Shown here: positions 1 to 43,559 of the stretch, in pieces | Layout: the number at the start of each line of letters is the position of its first letter | How positions within the stretch are numbered: position 1 is the first letter of the stretch | Assembly (NCBI GenBank): GCA_009760855.2 | Contig: WPIO01000058.1 | Location: forward strand, 1,464,001-1,528,000 | DNA length: 64,000 bases | Direction of reading: 5' to 3' | From: Cristatella mucedo | Taxonomy: Eukaryota > Bryozoa > Phylactolaemata > Cristatellidae | Notes under the pieces: model-generated | Told to the model about the DNA's origin: nothing | Seen by the model: the letters and a program-made list of their open reading frames with translations, nothing else | Database searches by the model: none | Program-made: the position numbers and the translations under genes

Positions 1-321
1 ACATGCTGGTAGGCCAGTGAGCAGTGAGTTGCAGAAGTCGGGACGGGATGTCACGAATGCATGGACCAAGTTGGACGTGGTATCCTTATCTAAACAAGCC
101 CGAATTTTAGCAGTAATTTGATATGTTATGTAGTATACGTTATATATTATAATAATATTATGAAACTGATAATAGGCAGATTTGACTGTGTAGCTGATAT
201 AGTCGTCTAACGAGAGATCGCTTTGGAATATGACACCTAGATTTCGAGCTGATTCAACTGGAGATATTCTGGCAGAGCCCATTTTGAGCTCCAGCCTTTC
301 CAATTTGTGAATCACACTGGG

Positions 322-1069
322 TTAGTCCATAACTAGTAAATTAGTTTTATCCCCATTTAGTTTTAGAAAATTGGCTGCGATCCATGTGCGGATGTCATCA
401 ATGCATGCAGCAAGTGAGTTGAGAGAATTTGAGGTGCTCGAAGGCTGAAAAAGATCAAAGCAAAGGTACAACTTAGTGTCATCTGCATAGAAGTGAAAGC
501 CTAGATTGTGTTTGGCAATCAAATCGGCAAGAGGGAGACTATAAACCATGAAAAGAACCGGACCTAGCACGGAGCCCTGAGGTATGCCATATTTCAGAGG
601 TACCTCAGATGATCTTTGTTCATTCACGTCAATACTCTGGAGTCTCCCACTGAGATAGGACCTGAACCACTGCAGAGCAGTGCCAGTGATGCCCAGGCGA
701 GATGAGAGGCGCTCTAGAAGAACTTTGTGATCGATGGCGTCAAAAGCTGCCGAAAGATCGAACAAAACAAGCAGAGACACTCTACCCATGTCTGCATTTC
801 TAAAGGTCGTTGTATACCCTACGCAAAGCTGACTCTGTGGAGTAGTTAGTTCTAAAGCCAGACTGGAACTTACAAGCAAAGTGTGAGGTTTCGATATATA
901 AGTTCAGCTGGTCCGCCATGACCCGTTCCAGTGTCTTTGATAGGAATGGTAGAAGGGAGACTGGGCGGTAGGTGCTTAGGTTCTCTTGGTCTAGTGTCGA
1001 TTTCTCGAGAAGTGGCCTGACTACAGTTTTTTTGAAAGGTGCTGGGACATAACGTGAGGCTAATGACAT
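322..1069 (-). pseudogene. LINE-A reverse transcriptase domain (copy 1)
   Basis: Two overlapping minus-strand frames (1069-800 and 879-322) spell the reverse transcriptase fingers and palm. Visible motifs are YRPVSLLPFLSKTLE (motif 1-2), LFDLSAAFDAIDH (motif A Asp), GIPQGSVLGPVLF (motif B) and FYADD (motif C catalytic pair). One frame shift lies between the segments. This is among the best preserved palm regions in the window, but the gene is not intact. Confidence 0.9.
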
Positions 1070-1492
1070 TTAAATGATTTTAGTTATGCATGGCAGCATC
1101 AGATCAATGCAACGTAGGAGCAGGATAGTGGGAATAGCGTCCAGAGAACGTGTTGTCTTCTTTGATTGACATACGAAATTCAGGACTAGATCACTAGTGA
1201 CCTGCTTAAATGTAGACATTGAGGTGCAGCCAGGAATTGGGGAACAGCATTCTAGTGGGGATGTTGTCATCGCAGGGATGGATTCCCTGATCTTATCTAT
1301 CTTCTGCACAAAGAATCGAGAGAAGCAATCGGCTAGATCATCACAAAGATCATCAGGTAAGGAGCTAATCTGGGAGCGGTTGAGGAGATGGTTGATCGTA
1401 GACATCAGCATTTTTGGATTGTGCATATGTGATTCAACAATGTTTCTATAGAAGCTAGACTTGGCCTTTGCCAGGATCGATTGGTACGACCT

Positions 1493-2473
1493 TCAGTAGT
1501 CTTCATATGCCTGTCGATGGACAGTAAGTCCAGATCTTTTGTATGCTTTTTCAAGCTTTCGCTTAGTAGACCTGGCTAGTTCAATGTCTGTGGTAAACCG
1601 TAGGCCGTCTGGGCGGGGGCGCACAATGTGCTTTGTCAGAGGTGCAAACTCGTGGAGCGTGTCAGCTAGTGTCGTGTTGTAGCTATCTACCAACGATGAC
1701 AGATTGGAGGCAGGACTGAGCAGCAGAGGTGAAGCAGATATTCTCGCACGGACAGCATCGATGTCAAGGGTCTCGCGGTTTCTCGATTCACATATTATTT
1801 GAGGGGAGGAGGTGGGCGCACACTGTAGATTGAATGAGATCTGCATGTGGTCAGATAAGCAGGATTTGGTAATAATTGGTGATGACAAAGTGCGGTTGCA
1901 TGAGAAAATCCGGTCGAGTGTGTGACCCTTGATGTGACTAGGGCCATGCGCATGAGCCACAAGAGACAATGACTTCGGTGCTGGAAGCCTCAGATAAGTT
2001 ATCAAAGCGAACGTTGAAATCCCCCATAACGAGGAAGGATCGATTTCTTACACACAGAATCGAAATGAGATGGAGAAATCTGAGATAAAGGAGGATTTGG
2101 TACCTGGTGGGTGATAGACTACTGCCACTATCGGTAGCTTCTTTTCGGATGAGACCAAGACAATTGATTCAAAAGACTGCTTCGAGGGTACTGCAAATGG
2201 CTTGAAGCTGAATTTCAAGAGCACGATAATAGCAACTCCACCTTCAGTTTTGATTGATCTAGGGGTGTGAAAGAACGAGAAACCGAATGGGGTAGAGTCT
2301 TTTATTGTCGGGCAGTATATTAATTTCAGCCAAGTTTCAGTTAGGGCAAGCAGGTCGATACCATTTTCAGAATTAAGGTCGCATATTACCAAAGGTTTAA
2401 TGCACATTGAACGAGGATTCCAAAGGCAAGCGTTAAGTCTGGCCGATGGAGTTGCAACCGGCCTGATGACCAC
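1493..2473 (-). pseudogene. LINE-A endonuclease domain (copy 1)
   Basis: Two minus-strand open segments (2473-2048 and 2005-1493) cover an apurinic/apyrimidinic-like endonuclease. ETW carries the metal-binding Glu, the HPPG block follows, and SDH near 1850 is the catalytic Asp-His pair. The segment continues into a basic linker. A frame shift between the two pieces makes it a pseudogene. It would nick target DNA at insertion in an intact LINE. Confidence 0.85.
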
Positions 2474-2600
2474 TAAGCTAGAGAGATTTCCAGTGACGCA
2501 TGTGCGGGAGCGTTCTGAGTGGTTCGAGACAATTGTAGGAATACCAAACGAGCGGGTACTCAGCTCACAGTTCCGCCCAACGAGCGGCGTCTAACCTGGC

Positions 2601-3200
2601 GGTTCCGGCCACCGTGGCGGCTACTGGGTGCTTTTCTTTTGTTAATGCATAGTTCATGAATCTTAGCAATAACATTATTATCTAGGAATGCATTTGATCT
2701 ACGATGACGAAGCGATACCAGCTGCTGACGATCATAACTAACATGCAGGTTACTAGTCGCCGGCGTAGCTAAGGCAGCCGCCGGCGTGGGAGACCCAGCA
2801 ACCCGAAGCGATAAGCGTTTAGATATCCATAGGTACGTAATTTCTTACGGGCTACGGTCAAATAACAATCAGAATAACTTTAAACAGGTCTTAGCTGTAT
2901 CGTTTCCGTATACGATGTTCGCAAGAAATTCGGCTTTCGGAAGAATTCTGCAACTAACACGAACACACGTTAAAGCGCTCTATGTCAGGAGGCGAGGATT
3001 TCTTTAGCTCTGCGGTGGATAGGTGTGTTAGCATGAACCCCAGCAGTCAATTGTAGTGAACTGCGTGGGAAGGCACGAGCCGAACGTGATTATTTTCGGC
3101 TACGCAAGAAATGTAGCACAATTAAAAAAAATACAAGTCGGAGCTTCGTAAAGCCAATTAGTGGTGGATTTGAGTTGGATTAAAGTGGTTTGCTGCAGAT
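2601..3200. other. Unassigned stretch, possibly the 5' leader of LINE-A copy 1
   Basis: No host gene is visible. The 73-residue plus-strand frame at 2786-3007 has no recognisable motif. The stretch directly follows the endonuclease end of LINE-A copy 1 and may be its 5' UTR or the end of an ORF1. That is inference from position only. Confidence 0.3.
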
Positions 3201-3909
3201 TTCGGTGTGGGCCAGCTCCTTTGCAGCCTACTTGCTAGAGAACGTCAGCGCTGCGTTGCTACACGAACTAGCGAGGCTTTCGCGGTCGCATTGAGCGCGA
3301 TTCGGCTCTGAGCCCGTGCAAGTCGGTCGAGTCGGGAAATTGGGCAGCTTAAAAAGGCGGCTCAAGTGACGACGATGACCTCCCGCGCGTCGGCTCGGAT
3401 TGAACTCGGCCGCCCAGCCAGTCCGGCCCCACCAACGACAGGTGCCAGGTTTGAGCGAAGTGGGGGGGGGCACTAGCAATCGCTTTGCCAGGATCTCGCA
3501 CGCGAGTCGGCACGAGCTCGGAGGGCGGAGTAGCTTAACGCCGAGGTGCCCTCTCGCCTACTCGGGCGGAGTAGCTTTGCACGGAGGCCCCGCAAGCGTG
3601 CTCTGGCAAAGCGGGTTGTGGCAGCACAACCCTAACCGTAGCTGGACGCTCTTACCGCAAGCGCTAGCCACGAACTCGGAGGATGATGCGGGCAGAACCC
3701 ACTGGGCCCGCCCGGTTGATTTTGAAAGGTCAATGCGAATGCCCAGTTTCGTGTGTCTTACTGCGGATTGGTGGATTGCTCAGCAGCTTGGGGGGGGGGG
3801 AGGGTGCCCGGAGCCTATTCGCCAGATCGAGTACCGGGCCAGTTTGAAGATGCCGGTCGAGCGAGTGGCGACTCGACTGCTGCTCGACTCCGGGAGCGAG
3901 CGACCAGTA

Positions 3910-36852
<32,943 letters not shown>

Positions 36853-37162
36853 TCAACCTATTCCTTAGTTGTACGATAACAATGGCAGCCCGATGGCATT
36901 ATTCAGTTTTCTCTGCCACTACACATGCAACCTGCTTACAGTGCTTCCTTGTCCCAGATTAAGTATTCGTCTTACCTGCATGCTCTCATTTGATTCTCGT
37001 TTTTGTGCGCCATCGCCTCTTTTGTAAAGCCTAGTTCGGCAGTTACTCGCTTGTGCTAGTCCAACAATCTCACTTCTTCATCACCTTGACAGTGACATTG
37101 CTTGGTGCTAGATATGAACCTTACGCTTAAGTACTGCTATGTTCTTTCGACGTGTCATGTCT

Positions 37163-37168
37163 AATAAA
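37163..37168 (+). terminator. Candidate polyadenylation signal AATAAA
   Basis: A canonical AATAAA hexamer 311 bp after the carbonic anhydrase stop codon. A plausible 3' end of the transcript; not proven. Confidence 0.45.
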
Positions 37169-37414
37169 TGCTATTCAAGATGATGAGTCTCACTTTTTTA
37201 TTCGTTACAAGCCATACCTCTGGATTTTTCAAGTTATCCATTTACTAGCAGGTAGTACAGGGTTTTTTAAGCTATGTAAGTGCTGCATGCTTTGGGTGCT
37301 TGTACTTCGCCAGCCGTGTAGCAGGTTAGAGTAATTTCCATAGCAATCTTTATTGCCTGCTGCAAGCAGGGTAAAAAAACCAAGGTATTTTTGCTGGTAT
37401 GAACATCATATATA

Positions 37415-37550
37415 ATATATAAATCATTTGTATAGCGTCCCAAGAGAACTTAATCTCTATTCAGGTGCTTTACATAGGCCTCAGGGCTTGAGCCCACGAC
37501 CTCAGCCAGACCTTGGTCGGGGCGAGGACCTTAACCACTGCCATGAGGCT
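37415..37550 (-). mobile_element. SINE-1
   Basis: Minus-strand copy downstream of gene 1: AAATCATTTGTATAGCGTCC, GAGAACTTAATCTCTATTC, GGGCTTGAGCCC, GCCAGACCTTGGTCGGGGCG and CTTAACCACTG. Confidence 0.88.
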
Positions 37551-39340
37551 GTTAAGTAAACTGCTCCTTACTTTACTTGCTTTATCGTCACTATGTATCC
37601 CTGCACCACGTACGTGGGGCTATGAATGTATGTCGAGTGTGAAAACTTGTGCTAGAATATGCTCGTTTGTATGCACATGGGGTTTTTGTAGATATAAGTG
37701 CCGTGGTCATATAGCCATTACTTAGTCAGTTTTCATAATGGGCAACTGTTGGGAGCTGCGGCATCTACCTGCGACCATTCGGCTGGCAATAGTGTTGCTG
37801 CAATCAGGGCCCGGGGCTTTCCTCACTAGTCAACAGTACGACGGTTTGTTGCGTTGATCGTTGAAAGGCCCCGGATACTTGGAATAGCCTATGGAAAACT
37901 ATCGTTCTATTCAGCATGCACAACTTGCATATCATCGATTCCGTTTGATATCCCAGTGAATTCAACCGAGTGTTATATATTGTTGCCTAGCACGACTTCA
38001 GACCGCACTGCTGGTGATGCAACGTTTCTTGACTTTTTTCTCTTCAGCAGCTGTCAAAGAATGGCAAGTATTAGCTAACATATATGGATTCTTGCTTTTG
38101 TATGCCCTCCTTTTTGTGGAATTTCAGCGACAACACTTACCTCTCTGCTACCTTAAGGCTGCAAAAATCCGCCACTCATTTAACACTATCCTTCGATATG
38201 CAATATTGTGGACTGCTGGCAACACTCGTTTCCTGTATCTGCTATTCTCTATTCTTGAACACACCCCAAAGAGTCGTGATCGAAATTCAGAATTGAAGAA
38301 ACGACTTGATAGGGATGCAACAACTATGGTTCCATTTTGTCAGCCGTTGAAAGCGAGAAGAAATAAGAAACATGTTTGAGCTGTGCCTGGTAGGTGTTTT
38401 GACGACAGAGTAAGATCAGTTGTGTCACCAACCAGGTCAAGAACCTTGGGCGTCTCAAACTAATTTATGCAGCATGGCAGGATGTTGGCATGTTCCCCAT
38501 CCAGTCTTCTTGGGTGGTGCATGTATTCACCAAGCCTCGTTACTTTTTTCTATCCGCTGCATTTCGCGATTTTCTTAATATCGGACATTTCCATGAATCG
38601 ACGCTCTGGCAGCTGTTGAGGATGCGTGCTCTTGAAGTACATGCTCTCGCTTATAGAGTCTTTCTAATCATACCATAGCGCTAGCTAGAACCTTAAGTTA
38701 GTCCTCTGGCTAGCCAATAAACGTTACAGTAAATGGTATCTCAGCTATGACATGAAAGTTTGCAGCCACTGCAAGAGCTTTCGAATTAAAAACACTTGAA
38801 TAATACGACTTACAATGTAGAGACTTAAAGAGCTGTTGTGTAAGTTCGCCTCCGTCAACGGCTGTCATTCCTAAATTCACGTAGACCCATTCCAACTAAC
38901 CTAGCCTATGAAATAAACTTGCATTACTGCACTGCTCATGAAATACAGTGGAGGACGATACAACAATAAAAATATAAAAACGTTAATTGAATATTTGGTT
39001 GCTAATGAAATACTTATTCTTGTAAGGCTTGTAAGTCAGTAATCAAGTCTGATATACAAACGCATTTATCGAATACTCCGCTGCTGATTGCATTCTCAAT
39101 ACAATGGGTGAGTTTTCCTACCGCTAATTTAATGGAACCTAGACGAGGACTGTTACGTCATCCGGGTTGCTGCCTTGAGATCAATTGATTGTTTCTTCAC
39201 TTGAAATTAGATAATGAGCAAGTAACTCTTTAACTTTTGTCCACATGCTGGGCTAATGATAAGAAGTTCACCTTTTTCACCAAAGTTTTGCAAGATTTTT
39301 GAGAGTAGCGATTCCTTCTTCATTGGCTGTGCTACATTAA
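37551..39340. other. Intergenic DNA without recognised gene
   Basis: No family match. The 121-codon plus-strand frame at 38014-38379 contains a hydrophobic stretch but no motif or good gene context; treated as chance. Confidence 0.5.
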
Positions 39341-39349
39341 CTAACATCC

Positions 39350-40080
39350 GGTAGTGGATTGGTCAGTCATCGGTCGCTGCTCTTTTCTCATATCTTGCAG
39401 GATCGTATCTGCTGAGCTTTTTGCTAAACTTGTATCCCGCGGTAAAAATGCAACAAATCAAGATCATGTACCAAAAGCTCTCTATATGAGGTGCATAGAC
39501 TTATTCCTGCTTACCGTATCTAATTTTGTAACTTTGTCCCTCGGGACCATTGAGTCCCTTCAGAAAACATCAATTGTCTATCCAGTTGTTAGAAAATCTT
39601 CCACAGGCTACGCAAATTTAAGTGTGTTTCGTCAAGCCTCTCTGCTGCCATTATTATCGAAGGACTTAAATGAGTTGCGGCCCACCAAGTAAACGATTAA
39701 ATCTATCGAGCTGGTTTGGTCCAGCGGTTAAGGTGCTTGCCCCGACCCAGGTCTGGCTGAAGTCACGGGCTCGAGCCCCGAGGCATATGTGAAGCGCCTG
39801 AATAGAGATTAAGTTCTCTTGGGGCGCTATGCAAATGAATTATATTTTATTTATCAATTAGATCTTACGAGAGAGTTCTAATCGGCAGTTTGAACCAGAA
39901 ATTTCAAGGAAACTGTTCTACTTCGAGTTTACAGCGAGTTTTAGAACAATGCCGAATAGCCTCTCTATTAGTTCTCTGGGCCGACTATTCCCTGACAGAG
40001 ATTTATCACCCGTACTTCACGGCCCTCCATTGTGCACGAGGACCGGTTACGTTTGTCTTATTCTTCTGACATTTACTGGG
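39350..40080 (+). mobile_element. LINE-A RT fragment interrupted by SINE-1
   Basis: Plus strand: DHVPKALYMRCIDLFLLTVS and SVFRQASLLPLLSKDLNELR match the LINE-A linker and RT motif 1-2. After the SINE (39708-39850), relics of the motif A region continue (TTCTACTTCGAGTTTACAGC, TAGTTCTCTGGGCCGACTA). Confidence 0.75.
39708..39850 (+). mobile_element. SINE-1, best preserved copy
   Basis: Head AGCTGGTTTGGTCCAGCGG contains an A box (TGGTCCAGCGG). ACGGGCTCGAGCCCCG contains a B box. The tail has AGCGCC (39793-39798) and GGCGCT (39823-39828) forming a stem around TAGAGATTAAGTTCTCTTG, then AT-rich sequence. The tail is nearly the same as the LINE-A 3' end. Confidence 0.9.
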
Positions 40081-40099
40081 TGCTGGTACCTGCATGGAT

Positions 40100-41900
40100 T
40101 AAAGCTATGGCTAGACATAAACCTTGAATAATCGATCTTAATCAAACGCAAGATTAATCTCGGGAAAAATCTGAAATTGAAATACACTCAACCTAAACTC
40201 GAGACACGCCATATAGTCGGGCCACTTAAATTGGAGCATTCACTTCTTTTGCATGTAATCGATCCACGTCGGCTACTAGCATCACGAGTTAAAAGCTGCT
40301 GTTAATTCTTGAGAACTGACCAGAATGATTTCCTTAACCAAACACTCATCCGTAATCGATGAAGAATTATGTTTCGAAAGCCTTGAAAGGCTTGAAACGT
40401 CTTTCTCGCAATCAGTAACAAGTCCAGGACCTCACAGCCACGTGACCGATGCTGATGGAGCTAGATCCATAAAGCGAAGCTAACGAATCTTACAAAAACC
40501 CAGATACGAGCAGCCACGCCGAAGACAGACCAACGCGAAATAATTCTGCCCACGCCTGTAAGCCACTTCACAATGGCAATCTCTTCACTGAACATGCAGA
40601 AAGCCGCAGATACCCAAAGCTAAATGACCAACTAAATTAGCGGGAATGGGAACAAGCAGCTGAATCTATCGGAATAATGAATGTAAATTCAGAAACCGGC
40701 TTATGGTCGCCAGCATGCTAGGTTTGTTGGAATGCAGGTGCGTGAACAGCATTGTAGTACATTCACCAAGCTCAAACAAAAAACCACGTCTAAATGAAAG
40801 TTTACAAAGTTTACTGCGAGAGTTTAACAACTCAGAAAAATGGCGGAGCGATAGCATAGGACGCACAGTGACGTCACTAAATTGCACGTCGCCAAAACAT
40901 ACGTCATCATCGGATGCGTAACGTTGGAAAGTTGTTGGTAATAGACGTAGGGCTGCTGCCAGCATTCGCAGTCTGTCGAAGAGGTTGGACCAACCTCGGA
41001 ACCACTGTCCGGCATATCCGCAGTTGCTACAGTAGCAGTCTCGGGGATATTAACAAGAGTCGTGGGTACCACAGCGGCATTATCAGGCATAATTAGATGT
41101 TCCTTAGTTTCTCACATTTCATCTAAGGCTATGGTGCTTGACCTGCTATCATCTGCATTTTCTTCTGCTCAATCAACTCTTCCAGCTTCCCAAACCACAT
41201 TTCGTTTACTTTAGTCACGACAAAGTTTCAGGCGAAGACTGCACCTTCCGTGTAGGTTAACAGTAGATATGTTCCTCACTGCATCTGCTTCGTTCGTAGT
41301 TTATCCTTTGTGTGACTATGCACCCATAAATTGTGTACGTCGTAACTGATTTGCAGCTGTACACATTAAGTATTGCCCTTACTATTATAACAGCTGTAAC
41401 TCATTTACAATGAAATTTTCAAGATTCCAAAAAGTAGACTTTCTGCTGCCAGCATAAGCACATGCATAGCACGCGCTGTTCTGGTTTGCTACCTTAAAGC
41501 GGCTGCACTCTGGTTAAGCCTTATTTGTTGATACTTGGTGTACTTGGTGCCAAAAAACATTTGTCATGTCGCTTGCCTATATGATATAATTTGTTGCAGC
41601 TGTGCTTTTCGCTTGCATTTGTAGCGTTCACCAGCAGCTGTGCTTTTCGTTCGCTTGGTGTTGTAGCGCTTTACTCGTGCTGTTCCTGTAAGATAATTAT
41701 ATCAGGGTAATGTACTTTGAGCTTTGTGGCCTCCACTGGCTGTACTAGCCACGGTAGCTTCGCTGTACGACATGACCTGTATGTTACCACTGGCAGCAGA
41801 AACGTCTGCCCTGGCCTATGTGATCTCTGAGCTTCAGAGAACATGAGGCAGTACTTGCAGCAGACACTGTAAGGCTGGTGGGGTGGCGGCCACCCTCCTG
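40100..41900. other. Intergenic DNA, nothing recognised
   Basis: Mixed-composition sequence without coding motifs, SINE boxes or long repeats that I can recognise. Confidence 0.5.
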
Positions 41901-41914
41901 AGGCAGCGTCCCCT

Positions 41915-42365
41915 GAGCCCTGACTCACAAGGCCCACCATGGCTCGGCTCCTCCATACCTAGCTGAACTGCTGCACTAGTTCCAGCCTATTCGAGCCGTC
42001 AGGTCCTTTATGGACAACAAATTAGCTGTTCCATTCCTCCGCTTAAAAACCGTTGGCGACAGAATCTTTAGCTCTGCAGGTCCTAGGCTGTGGAACTCGC
42101 TTCCACAATTCTTACGCAACCACAACTACTCTCCTGCCGCCGACTAATCCTTTTCAGCGGTCCTGAGCTGCTACTCTCATGCTACTCTCTACCTCGACTG
42201 CTCACCTGACTCAGCTATGCTTCCCACTTTCTCTTTGCTGCGTGAGATGAAGTCTGTTGCCTACCGAATGCGTACCGAAAGCCGCTTAGGCTGAGAGTTC
42301 GCAATGCAAAACTCTCCTGCATAACACCCACATAGTCTTTTTCGCTTTGTGGAGTTACAGACGGA
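41915..42365 (+). mobile_element. LINE-B 3' fragment
   Basis: Plus strand: CTGACTCACAAGGCCCACCA, CCATACCTAGCTGAACTGCT, AAAACCGTTGGCGACAGAA, CTCCTGCATAACACC and GTGGAGTTACAGACGGAGAT. It ends at the same point as the other copies. Confidence 0.88.
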
Positions 42366-42412
42366 GATGCATTACATGTGCAGGTAGGCTATCGTGAGCT
42401 AATGAATGCGTG

Positions 42413-42472
42413 AGTGTGTGTGTGTGTGTTGGTGCATGTGCGGGTGTGTGTGTGTGTGTGTGTGAGTGTGTG
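42413..42472. repeat. (GT)n-rich microsatellite
   Basis: Interrupted GT/TG run with GCATGTGCGG and AGTG interruptions. Confidence 0.9.
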
Positions 42473-43175
42473 CTTGATTTTTGGAGCCTCGCAGGGGCAC
42501 GCAGAGCACTCGGCTCGGCACAAGGTAGGGATCTGATTGGTGTGGGCGATGTGTGAGTGCTCTGCCGGCAAATAAATTGTTGCCTTCGATTTCCAGTTAC
42601 ATAACGTTCACTTTGGTTCTGGTCGTGTGGCTCGACCTCTAGCATTTCTTAAGGTGATTCTGATATCCCTGGAATTGATCGCTGCTATATCGCAAGGCCC
42701 TTATGGGTTATCGTACTCAATGCCGCTAGACCGCATTCGGTTGCCTCTTCTGGCCGCTAGGACAAATGACTTCGCCTCAGGCCGCACGTCGGCTGCTAGA
42801 GGGGAGAAAGAGGGAAGTATTGGGATTGTGTGAGGAAGGTGTGCTGCGTGGAGCGTTTCTTCGGAGGTACGGGTTACCAGACCCACTGTAGCTACTTTTG
42901 GCGATGCTAAAAAAAACTCTCGTCGAGTTTCGAGTCGAATACCATGCACAGAGCGAGGGGGCTTTATGGATTTCATAAGTAGCCCTGCAAGTATCGAATC
43001 GCATTAGTCTAGTCTAGATACAAATATGAGTATTGATCTTTAGCCAGTAACCTTCGTAGGCCGTACCTAAACAGACAGGACAGGGATCGATTGACTCTAG
43101 GGCTATTTGGGGATGCAATTCGTATGAATGCAACTGTCAAAAGTCAAGCAGTTGTTTACGAGGGTACCGAAATTA

Positions 43176-43256
43176 CGATATGCCCCTGGGTCTTACTCGA
43201 TATGCCCCCGGGTCCTACTTACTAGTCGTGCTCGATATGCCCCTGGGTCTTAGCCA
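43176..43256. repeat. Three short direct repeats (CGATATGCCCC)
   Basis: Three copies of CGATATGCCCCTGGGTCTTA or near variants start at about 43176, 43198 and 43231. Confidence 0.75.
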
Positions 43257-43261
43257 AGCCC

Positions 43262-43440
43262 ATTAGTAAAGTACTCGTTCTCCACGACCCAGGTCGTGGG
43301 TGTGAGTCCAGCAGTGGTTGATCCCTTATTTCCCAGTGAAAATGGTGGTGATAGCCGGGAACGCTCTTCTGCTACGATACAAGTGAGGCTATTGAATGAT
43401 GGTCAAATCACGGAACCAACCGTTTTCAGAGCAAAGTCAC
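43262..43440 (+). mobile_element. SINE-2-like, diverged
   Basis: GTAAAGTACTCGTTCTCCACGA, CCAGGTCGTGGGTGTGAGTCC (B-box area), GGTGGTGATAGCCGGGAACG, CTCTTCTGCTACGATACAAG and GGCTATTGAATGATGGTC follow the SINE-2 order at lower identity. Confidence 0.7.
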
Positions 43441-43559
43441 TCATGCCAGCTGTACTTCTAGGGTGTACTATTAGAATAATATAGGTTTTATCATCGTTAA
43501 GCCTAATAAACTTTGCTCAAATGTTAAATTGAATTTCTTTGAGGCATATGCTCATCACT

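Larger units (their letters stand above)
1..2600 (-). mobile_element. LINE-A copy 1, CR1/L2-type retrotransposon, nearly complete ORF2, 3' end cut by window edge
   Basis: Read on the minus strand this is an endonuclease plus reverse transcriptase. The endonuclease (about 2473 to 1493) shows the motifs LLALTETWL, AVVYHPPG, a SHIKGHTLDRIF block and LSDH, the usual order in apurinic-type LINE endonucleases. A linker (1426-1070) leads into the reverse transcriptase (1069-322) with RPVSLLPFLSKTLERV, DLSAAFDAIDH, GIPQGSVLGP and the catalytic FYADD box. The C-terminal thumb-like part runs to base 1 (LVHAF, CNSLL, GLPA motifs). The reading frame breaks at several joins, for example near 800-880 and 1490-2050, so the copy is dead. 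The 3' UTR and tail lie left of the window. CR1/L2 assignment rests on motif spelling only. Confidence 0.9.

Noticed and set aside
322-1069. Reverse transcriptase as a retron, DGR or other defence-type RT
   Set aside because: Motif order and linked AP-type endonuclease are those of an animal CR1/L2 LINE.
1197-1451. Plus-strand frames across LINE copies (also 54518-54823)
   Set aside because: Shadows of minus-strand LINE coding sequence.
38014-38379. 121-codon frame as a host gene
   Set aside because: No motif, no splice context, no repeat-family match; length is within chance expectation.
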